Shown here: piece by piece, positions 27,319 through 37,900 of the stretch
Layout: each line of letters opens with the position of its first letter
How positions within the stretch are numbered: the first letter of the stretch is position 1
From: Phoronis australis
Taxonomy: Eukaryota > Phoronida > Phoronidae
Assembly: GCA_002633005.1 (NCBI GenBank)
Contig: NMRA01000092.1
Coordinates: forward strand, 777,116-841,115
DNA: 64,000 bases
Direction: 5' to 3'
Made by a program: the position numbers and the translations under genes
Notes under the pieces: generated by a model
Seen by the model: only the letters and a program-made list of their open reading frames with translations
Database searches by the model: none
What the model was told of the DNA's origin: nothing

Positions 27319-28774
27319 TCCCCCCACGATCTGCTTAGAAATTCCCCTAGTGATTGAAAATTTCTCTCCGAAGTTCAAATCACCTGTAACCACACAGGTG
27401 ACAATTTGAAAGAGCACCAAATGCTACTTGAAACAAAGCCTATGAGAGCTTGTGACAGGGCGGGGGTGCTGTTGATGGTGACCGGGAGGTAGATTTTTCC
27501 CCTCACACGGCGAAAAAAATCCCCTCTCAGAAGGCACAGGCACGTTTCCCCTCGGATGAACGAGGCCCCTAAAGAAACATGATAACTATGCTTGCTCTGT
27601 CCAGTTAACTGAAACTGAGCTCTAAAACCACATTATGCTTTGGAAGAACGAATCAGGTGTTTTAATTTTAAAATTCAACTTGGTCCAGATTGATATTTGA
27701 AACCTAAGACCTGAAATAGACTCACTGGAGGGACGTAAGAATTATTAAAACCAAGAAAGCAGAATTGATGGTCAAATAATTTTTATTTTCAATAACGAGC
27801 CTGGTTTTTTATTTTAATAAAAATATATATTTAATAACATCAATTTTTCTTTCAGATCTATGACAAATCAACTGTTAGTCACAGTACCTAGGCTATGCTT
27901 GATGTTAATATTCTTGATCAACAAATTAAACCAGATATGACTAAATGCACAACAATACGAGCAGATGACCTGGTTCGTGTAGAAAGCATTATCAACTGTA
28001 CAATTTACAAGAAAAATGTAACTCTGCATTTACCATAATACCTTATCCGTAACACTACGGTCGTCGCCATTTGGTCATATTTACTTTTTATATTTCGAAC
28101 CTAGTTTTCCAAAAAAAGATATCCTTTCATCAGACAACTTTTTGGTGCATTGACTTGTTCTCTAATGTATTTTTCAACGTCTCTGTGGTTAATTATCGAC
28201 ACATTTTTAAGATTTAATGTCCAGGTTAGACTCGAAAGACTAGCTATATAACTCATGCAATGTCAACTTCCGCTTTGTTTATCGCAGTGAGCCTCGCTTT
28301 GGATATTAATGTCCGCCGTGTAAATTAGGTATACGTTCTCGTTTTTGGGATGTTGAATTTACGGTTGTAACATGCAGTGCTATAACAGAATGTTTAATGA
28401 TGCTGACAATGTAGTCAATAGTCAAAATAAGGTAAAAGGTGATTTTAAGCATTTTAAGACTTGTTTACACTTGAAATGGAGTGATTCACTTCCGTGTTCG
28501 CAGCATCGGCCGCAAAGTAAGACAGAAACTTAATTGTGATTTTCATTGTTCAACGGCGGGTTCGTACTCTAAACCCTTTAAAACATCAACGTAATGGATG
28601 CACTACAGGAAGACATTGTGAGCTAAGTGGAGTTCGTGCCGAGCTATGAATTCACAAATGTTTCCGTCTCCACTGATGGAAGGAAGATCTAGGAGATGCA
28701 CTTACTGCACTGGGATCCAAACCAGCAGATTACTAAAATACATGATTTTTTCAAATGGTCTCGCACACATTAGT
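27319..28774. other. Intergenic, no gene seen
   Basis: AT-rich, only trivial ORFs. Confidence 0.4.
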
Positions 28775-29071
28775 GGTATTATTATTTTAATAAAAACAAC
28801 AAGTTTCAAATCGTGACACGTTTCGTGAGAACCGTCCCACATCTTCAGATGTTTATTCTCACATAAGTAGCCAAGATCCGTATACAAAGAAAATCAATGC
28901 ATTGCTACACCGTTAGTGTGCCAATCCAACTGTTGTTGTATCTATGTTCTGATGCTCTTTGTATACAGCTCTTAGCTAGTAATTTGAGAATAAACGTCTA
29001 GAGATGTTGGAAGGTTCCCATGAAACATGCCACGATTTAAAGCGGTTGTTGTTTTTATTCAAGTAATATGG
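28775..29071. repeat. Imperfect inverted repeat, two arms of about 115 bp
   Basis: The arm at 28775-28889 is matched in reverse complement by 28957-29071, around a spacer of about 67 bp. Shared blocks include CTTTGTATAC, GAGAATAAAC and TTGTTGTTTTTATT. The left arm lies within a 61-codon minus ORF (28702-28887) that is probably incidental. The mobile family is not identified. Confidence 0.8.
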
Positions 29072-30365
29072 AAGTTTTATGTTTACAAACGTCAACAATT
29101 GACCCGAGGGTACTTCATAGGTAGTTTACGACATGAGTACATGACGGGTTGGTAACTACCACAAAAGGGGGTACTTGACGAGCCAGGCAGTCTGCTAAGT
29201 ATCCACTGATGTGTATTTCAAAGCTGGAAAATTTTGAAGAATAAAATAGACAACACAACAGATATTTACATTTTAATTCAATAAATAAGGACTTTGTAGG
29301 GTTTATCTCTTACAGACAAATTATATTACGGGGAAGAACCTCCATGCTAGAATGACTTTTTAGGGTGAACTTTTATCATGCAGACTCAGTAAATGGAAAA
29401 CCTTGTGGAGTGGCTGTTGTTGCCGCGACCAAACAACACGCGTGCGCAGTAAAATTTGAACTGTAATAATAAAATTGCTCTATTCTTGAAATACTTACTC
29501 AAATTTGAACACTGCAGAAATGTATACCCAAGTGCTTTAACCTTTATTTCACATATTTTACAAATCTCAGTTATCATGCAGATTTCACACGGCTACAAAA
29601 AATTACATGCAAATAAAAAGGGCGCACCAACCTAGTGAAAAGCACCTTACACATGTATTGTCGACCCAACGTAAAATGATGATAAGGATTTCAGTTTTCA
29701 AACTGCCCCAAAAAGCCGTAAAGCAGTCATTGCTTCACGACATTAACAACTTATCAAACATTTGAACATGATTTATTTCAAATACCGCATTATTTAATTT
29801 GAAAAATTGTCGCTTTTGCACTGAGTATATTTTGTTGATTTGGCGTATAATAAAATTGCGAGACATCAAATTTCACAATTCTTTCATATACAATACGCAA
29901 ACCCAGATGTAGGCATTAAGTCCATAAACCAAACGCCGACTTAACAAAGCCAGTAAACTGGTAAACATAGATAAAGCCATTAAAACATAAAACTAACATC
30001 GTGAAACGAAAATCAGTCTCTAAGTACTCCTTTGTGGTTGAGACGTTCAAATGCCTACTAGGCGAGTGGTGACACAAGAACGTCAAAGCTGTCATCCAGT
30101 AGACCACTAAAAGGATTTGGAAGATCGACAGCAGTGACTTGTCAGGTTCATTCAAGGCGTTAATGTACCAAAATGGGTTTCTCCCAAGTATGCTGTGGAG
30201 TTGATGTTGTATGAAGAGTCTTTAACAGCAGTCGATTCGATACGGCGGAAAACTAGTAGCACGCTATGGCAGTGGCTTGAAGTACCACCCAGGTTTTCAC
30301 GGGATCGCAGATAGATGGTGCAGGATGAAAGTCAGACAGTCTGATGGAGCAGTGCGTCGAGTCAC
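29072..30365. other. Intergenic, no gene seen
   Basis: No domain-bearing ORF. Confidence 0.4.
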
Positions 30366-30720
30366 ATGGCTGGCTTGGACACTGAGGAGGGAGTTTGGAC
30401 AAGGTGGAACCTACCTGAAAGGCGCGTGACAAGGATAGAGCTGTGGAGGGTGGAGTCGCTACGCATCACATTCCTGTTGAGATCTGTTCATGATGTTTTT
30501 CCATCACCAGTGAAACTGCCGGTTGAGACTTGCCAAAGATCCAAAGTCTGAATTTCGTGGTGGGACCGATACACTTGCCCATGTTTTGACTGGCTGCAAC
30601 GTTGTTTTCAAGCAAGATAGGTACACATGCTCTGCCCGTCTGGCTAATCTCCCATGTTCTCGCCGTTCGGGAAAGGAAAAGGAAGTCAATCTACTCGTAG
30701 ACTGGGGGTGAGGATGCATA
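30366..30720 (+). pseudogene. LINE-type retroelement C-terminal relic, frameshifted
   Basis: Two plus frames in series give the C-terminal region of a non-LTR polymerase. Frame 1 reads IELWRVESLRITFLLRSVHD then VFPSPVKL, matching the known WxxxxxxxLxFxLRAVYDVLPSP stretch. Frame 2 (from about 30523) reads LAKDPKSE and TLAHVLTGCN, then QDRYT, matching the DPxCxxC...TLAHILSGC...GRYTWRH region. The frame changes at about 30520 and the CxxC ligands are lost, so the copy is dead. No 3' tail or target duplication seen. Confidence 0.62.
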
Positions 30721-31104
30721 GATAGAATAATGTTTGCAGAGGGACAATCGATCAAAACCAGCCTGGACGTGTGATTAGCCATCACTGTGAGCCAGCCAGT
30801 CGAGATTATTATGGGTTTAGGGTCTGAACTTGCAAGGAAGCTGGATATCCATCTGTTGATGTCGACATGACCGAATGAGCAACAGCCATTAACGAAAAAT
30901 AACCACCAATCGACCCACCCCTAACAGGGTTAATCAACCGAGGCACAATGGGACCAGCGACAACGATATCTCTGGAGGTAAAGAAATCCTTGAACCATTG
31001 ACGTTCAACAGTTAATAATACTGTCAATAAACTGTTGTCACGCATGGAATCATAGTTGAATTCAACTTTTATTTCACAAACTAAGATTCAACATTTTCAA
31101 CAAA

Positions 31105-31118
31105 AGATGACGTCATCT
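31105..31118. promoter_or_regulatory. Palindromic CRE upstream of SOX30
   Basis: AGATGACGTCATCT is a 14-bp perfect palindrome around the consensus cAMP-response element TGACGTCA (31108-31115), about 104 bp before the SOX30 ATG. Binding by a CREB/CREM/ATF protein is inference. Confidence 0.5.
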
Positions 31119-31218
31119 AATGCTGACATTGCAGCACGTGTTAGAACGCTTGTTGGATTTTACATCAAGTTTTGTAGACGTGTTTATGTAGTGTTCTCAT
31201 ATAAATCAATCGAAAATT

Positions 31219-31963
31219 ATGGCGACTACAAATTCAATTCCGATTCAACAATCAAATGAGTATGGCGGAAATAATTTTTTCAAAGATGTATCCGAAAATC
31301 ATGATGGAGAGCGTTCGCGTGCCAAATGTCGAAGCCAAATTAATTCTTACAGCGGTACGTCAACTCAAATAATCAACGAGAAGTTTCATCATTTAAAGCA
31401 CCATGATCCAAGTGGGCAAACTACTGGCAGGGAAGCCACATTATCCATAAGTGAAGATGGACGGCAGATGACCAAAGTTTTGACTAGTGCAAGGTTAGAC
31501 TGTGGCAAAGAATCGAGTAGCAACCCTACCGAGTTAAAGGAAGGAGCGAATCAGGCACGTTACAAACAAACACAAGTTCACGCTGGTGCGATGAGAACTC
31601 ACAGTCCTCCAGTCAGTAAGAACTTGACATCTTTGCACAACACGCCGAAGTACGGGTACGCAAATGAGCAACCACATCGTCCAGTCACGCTAAGCTTCCC
31701 ACATCTCAACAAACCAGGACAGCCCAATGCTGCAAAGGTACTGGGTGAGGTGAAGTTAGCTTCGGGATCGCAGCCTTTGACTTCTATATGTCTGACGCGT
31801 GTGAACTCTGTAGGTGCAATGCCGGCACCAAAGAGTGGCCAAAAACCTTTGTTCACTTTCAGTCTCGCCAGACCGCCAGCGTCTTACGCACCTAATACTT
31901 TCGCCGCAATACCAGTTACCGGTTTAGAAGACGACGATTCTTCTCCCTGCAATGTCTTACCAG
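31219..31963 (+). CDS. SOX30: SOX30 exon 1
   Basis: From ATG (aattATGGCG) to donor CAG|GTGAGG; 745 nt, ends in phase 1. It encodes the 248-residue polar N-terminal region. The frame runs on to a stop at 32055 without further family features, so the donor is preferred. Confidence 0.85.
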
Positions 31964-34900
31964 GTGAGGGGCGGCTTTGCAGAGCTGGAAAATGTCTAAC
32001 AAGTAGTGTGCGCTCGACACAATTCCATTTTTCATACCTGGGATTATTGCCATAAGAGTATCACTCTTTTATGGATTTTACTGAACCGGTTTTATGTTTA
32101 TATCAAAAGGTAATTATTTGTAGGTACAAATTCCATTTATCGGACGCCAGGTGCCGTTAACATCAACCGAAGCGGTAACGTAAAGCGACCAATGAACGCC
32201 TTCATGGTCTGGGCCCGGATGTATCGGCCACAGCTGGCAGCTCAGTTCCCAAACGCGAACAACGCGGAGATAAGTGTGCGCCTTGGGCAAGTGTGGAACG
32301 ATATGAATAATGACCAGAAGAAACCGTTTTACGAGGAGTCGGAACGAATAAAGAACCGCCACAAAATGGACCATCCTGGTTTGCAACTTAACTGTTTACG
32401 ATGTATTGGTGGTAATTCAAACATGAAAACATGCCATATTGCCACCAAAATATGCAAAACAAAAATATTCTTCATGTGATTAAGATNAAGTGTGGAATGA
32501 TATGAATAATGACCAGAAGAAACCGTTTTACGAGGAGTCGGAACGAATAAAGAACCGCCACAAAATGGACCATCCTGGTTTGCAACTTAACTGTTAACGA
32601 TATATTGGTGGTAATTCAAACATGAAAACATGCCATATTGGCACCAAAATTTGCAAAACACAAATATTCTTCATGTGATTAAGACATCGCTTGGCGGAAT
32701 AAAATTCCCCAAGCATCGCATGTTACTGTGTCGTAAAGTGACTTTTTTGTTCTCTCGATACATGTCGTCTTCGATTGACTTGAAACTTACACACAAGGCA
32801 TTACTCTTTAATAGCTTGAGGCCTCTTATTTTTGTTGATTACAGACAAAAGATGGCGATGTGACGGCCATTTTATAAATTCCTGCTTCGCCTCCTTTGAA
32901 CTATTCTCCTCAAATTTGGTACGCAGACAGATCTCATCAAACGCCCTCTCAAATGTGTTTCTCTCTACGACTCATTGTTCTCTAGTAATTTGACATTTCC
33001 TACTGACTGCTCACCAAGGGGTTGATTTGTTGTGGTATTGTTCAGTTGAGCTTCCTGGGGATCACTCGGGATCTCGTAAGAAGCTACCAAAAATGCACAA
33101 GCCGTTTCTCGCTCTGACTATTTGTTCTCGAATTAGTTCAGATTTACTGACGACTAAGATCGGACGCTGGTGCATTTCTCGGACTCCAGTAGTGCAATTG
33201 TCGTATCAAGGGGGTTCAAGGACAACGCATGCGCGCACCCAGCCTAAAATATAAGGGGGCTCAAAATTATCGATATAGGGACGTTTTACTGAAAAAAAAC
33301 GAAGACTAAAAACAAAACGGGGCCACTAGATTCAGGCCTACGAATCGTGCATCTGCGCCAATTTCCTGTGTCTTTTGTGGCTTTTTGTGTCGTTTACTTG
33401 GATTTTTTTTCACTGAGGCGGACCTTTTTGCCCAATTCGCCAAATTGGGGGGAGGGGGGGCACCCTTTCCTGTCATTTCCTCAATGGACAAGCATGAAAC
33501 TTACACACAGCATGTAACCATAATCTAACCCAGCAACAGCTCAAAGAGAATACTTTTTGGTCGAAATGGGATACAAGATGGAGCTATCATCAGCTACATT
33601 TTCTGACAACTGTTTTTTATTCATAGACTTTCTTGTTGATTAATCCCCGTGGTTATAGTCTTTATCAATTATATCATCACTGTTTAACGATGATGACGAT
33701 GATATTGTCATTTTCAGCGTCATCGGAGGTGTTGGTGACGTCATCGTTCTTAGTTTCGACGTTGTCATGGTCGTCTTTACAAAGCATGACCGTCAGTCGC
33801 CTTGCGGCGTTGTTTGCATTGTCGTTGGTTTCATGTCAGAGACGTGGACAATATTTGCGGCTTTGTAATTGATATCAGTGCATCAGTGTTGTCATCAGCA
33901 TTGATGATGACGTCGTCGTCTTCGTCAATAATTGCCGATGTTTTTAATTCTATCGGCAGCATTGTCGTTAATTGTTTGCTCGACAATATCGTGGTTTTTG
34001 GAGGTCGTGAGAGTTGTCGCCTTTGATTTCGTTGCCATCGTTTTCACAGTCCCCTTTTGTGTTGCTTTCACCAATTGTCGTTCCTTCAGAGCACTTTCAT
34101 ATACCAATGGTTGTGTTTTTGTTACCCGATACTCAGGGTGGGTGTACAGACCACAGCCGTCGCGGAAACGCAAGACAGAGCCCTTCGCCAACCAGACTCT
34201 ATGGGCACGCTTTGGCTTCTCATCAGTAGCCAACAGTTCGTCCACGATGTCCAGCACGTCACTGCCCACCAGTACTCAAGCGCCAGCTGCAGTGTCGTCG
34301 GCTCACTCAGTAACTTCCGCTGGAACACCTACCACGGTGACCATGCCACTTGCTGCAGACAACGCCATGCGTGCGGCTCAATCGAGACAATGTGGTCAGT
34401 TTAAAAATTAAAATTTCTCCCTTTGATAAAATTGTGCTCGCGTGTGTTCGTAGCTGATCAAGACATATCTTATTCTCAACACTGCATTGATGACTGACTG
34501 CAGTTCAGTCTCAGTGATCATATTTTTCTAATCGTCATTGAAAATGACGCTAATCAAAGTTCAATTCTTGTTCCTCAGCCTCTGTACAAGGTCCCATGCA
34601 GTACACATTGGTAACTCATCAGCCGAACCATCACCCATTACCCGTTACCAGCAATTTCAAAATTGTGAATAGAGTGCAGACTCCTCAACAGCCGTCATCA
34701 TTACCAATTACCACTAGGGGTCGCCCGCCATCAATGTCCGTCAGAACAAGTAAGTCGGAATGCTTGTAACTTAAGCGGCGAATTTCAAGCAGTGCAAACT
34801 CAGCAAAAACATTTAGTCATGTGAAGATGAAAGGAATAGAGTTAAAATTAGTAGGCTCTAATAATGAATTCTTAAACTACAAAATTCCGTAATAAATGTG

Positions 34901-37900
34901 TTTATTAGTGCAGAATCAGAACAGTCTCGTGTACCTTTTTTACTTCTGTTTTAGCCAACTTCCAAACATTCAACACCCAAGGGCGTCAAGTTCTGTACAC
35001 GCCGGCTTACCCTGCCGCTAAACACGCCCTGCAGACCACCAACAGAGACCAGGTTGGTCTGCCAGATAGAGGGCTGACTGTCACGTCTGTGACGCAGAGG
35101 TAATTAAGACTCGTTGTAGAGCGATCTCGAGTTGTCTGGCATTGTCGGTTAGCATATAAGCATCACTGTCGAGTTGTAGCTTAATTGATGTCCGGTTTAG
35201 TCTAAATACACTTACTGTACTTCGTCCGTGAAATAATTGGTTCCGCAAAACTTTTGAAAATGAGCGCTCGAGCAGATATATTGCATAATCGAACACCCAA
35301 AACTTGTGAATAAGCTCCCCTTATAAAAACCACCACTAGAAGTCTTTCGGATAAGCCTAATACAAGGTCACTCATTTAAAGCTTGTGGATGTCCCGTAAG
35401 AGCCATCTTTAGGGCACACTCGCTCGTTTTAAAATTGAAGTTAACGAACTTTTAAATTAAGAAAATAAGAAGAGACAAGTAAATTTCAGATACGAGTAAT
35501 TTACCACTGTTTTCGAAGGAACGTTTCCCAGGAGCATCTTTTATAAATTAAAAAGAGACGCAATCATGCTTAAGAAAACCAAGGGAATTCCGAAATTAAA
35601 TATCCGGTACAGGGAAACCATGATGAAATATATGCCGAGGAAATCTTGGTGATGAACGAGGTAAGTGAGACGGCAAACGGAAATTGCCTTCCCTGCCGAA
35701 ACCAAAGGATTTCATTGCTGAATAATTAATTTTGCCAATTAGTTCAAAGCCTGCGCAGTCTTCAACATCGTTACGAAACAAACACGCTGTCAACTTTCGG
35801 TGGTGCAAGGACGAGCCCATGGCTTTGGAAGAGGACGATGACGACTGGCCGTTTCCGTTTCCTGCCATACCGAACCCATACTGCGAAGATTATGATTACG
35901 CAGAAAACGCAGCAGGAATGGGAACATTTAAATACGTGCTGTCAGGTTTTGGCATTTTTATACTGTCCATAGACTCATAATAAAAATTCAGTATTAAAAA
36001 TGTGAGACCTAAAAAGGATAACATGTAGCTCAGCCGTATCCTCAATGTAGATTCAGCTGGTTTCAATACTTTAATACTTGGGACATTAAACTCGCGCTTT
36101 CTTCCAAAAAAGTTTTGATTTAGGTCACACACCAGTGTGAAATTAATTTCCTCAACTTGTTTCTTAGCCAAATTAGAGATGATTTCAGGACTGCAAAAGA
36201 GCTAACAATAAGTTATTATTTGAGACCAAGGTCGTAAAATTTCTGGTTATTCCGGGACCTGAAATTTTTGGCTTGATCAGAAGAGCGGACTGTAAGCTCT
36301 TCCCTAGCCCATAGACCACTTACTGAGTAAAGAGTAAGACAATATCAATTTTATTGTGGTAAGTGGCCTAAATCGAAACTTGTTTTTTGGCAGAAAGCAG
36401 GGGTTCAGTGCCACTTGGAATTACTTGTGTTTCCATGTTTATACTTATTCATGGGCTGTGGTGCAGGACTTAGACATACCAAGTTAGAAATGCCTCATCC
36501 ACAAACGAAAAAGTGAGATCTTTCAAATTTAACGTTGCAGTTAAGTCCCATCATTGTCATCCAGTGCAGCAATGTAACATTGTTTTACCAGACGATGAAG
36601 ACTACAACAGCGACCCCTATGATGCTTTCTGCGCCGGCTATGACTCGGAGGAAGAGGAAGAAGCTTTTCAAATCGACAGCAAGTTTGATCGCAAAGGGTT
36701 AGTCGCAAGTTAATAACATTCTCGCTCATCTACTGTCTCAAGAACATGTTTTAAATCATGTTAGAGATGAGATCAGTGCTATACACGTCGGCGGGAAATC
36801 ATCTGCCGCGGAAACTTTTTCTACGTCTATGGCCAGTCTCATTCGACAGTCTTTAAAATGATCTCACTGTCACACGCACGTACTTGAGATTATATGTTCC
36901 TCAGTCACAACTAACGTCACTCACTACATGAAGGTTGGACAATAAAAAACGGTTTGCTCAGAAATTTCTACTCAAATATGCATGGAACCCTACAGCATCA
37001 GTCGAACTATCCTTTTTCACTTTATCACATCAAATTGCTTTCGAGTGGTGATTTAACGACAAAAATGTCAAAAAAAACACATCAAGATCGCAAACTCAAC
37101 GAGGCTATTTTGTGACGTTCACTGCAGGTGGCCTTCGTACACATCCAGATTTTTCACGGATGCTCCGGAAGCAATTCCGAAGCACTGGTTTTGCACGCCC
37201 ACGGATATTATTTGAGTGCCCTACACATACATGTAACCACATAATTTAGTGTCAATTTGAATGTATTTAAACTTTGGTTTTGTAAAACAACGCCGTTTAT
37301 AATCGAAGAACCATGGATTGCTGGCTACTAAGGTAGGTCTACTGCGAAATTCGGCAGTTACCGATAGATGACATCCCGCTACTAAACCTGAGATCAGACT
37401 TCGGAAATCTCCGTCAGAAGCCGAGTGTTCGTCGTGCTTCAACCAAACAGTAGCACATGATGTCAGGATCAAACACAAGATACGTCAGTTTTTGCGATTA
37501 AATTCTAGATTAAGTAATATGATAAGCTATAAAAAAGCACATTAACGATAAATGGAATACTAACTTTAGTAATCTTAATCATTTAAACTGGGGAAAATTT
37601 TCGTCTCTTTGACATAAATGTAGGGTTTGCTTGCTCAAACTCGAAGTTTTATCTCCCACAGGCGTGTAACTTAAAGCACAGCTGAAATCCGCCATGTTAA
37701 CCATTTAGCCTACGTGAATTCAGTTTTCTGATTGTTTTGGAAATTCCGTCCCCAATTCACCACTCACAAGGACAGTATAATGGGATCCAGGGAAGATAAG
37801 GCTTCGGAGGTTTATCCAATAACAGTCTGTGGGAGGCGCACGCTGATTTTATTTGGATTTGGAACAGTTGAAATTGGGAGACTATGCTCAGCAAAGTTTT

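Noticed and set aside
32488-32596. Second HMG-box half as an alternative SOX30 exon
   Set aside because: It starts at an N with no acceptor and duplicates intron sequence as well; an assembly duplication explains it.
33633-34130. Long ORFs on both strands before SOX30 exon 3
   Set aside because: They come from decayed GTCATC/GATGAC simple sequence in the intron; only the part from 34137 on is an exon.
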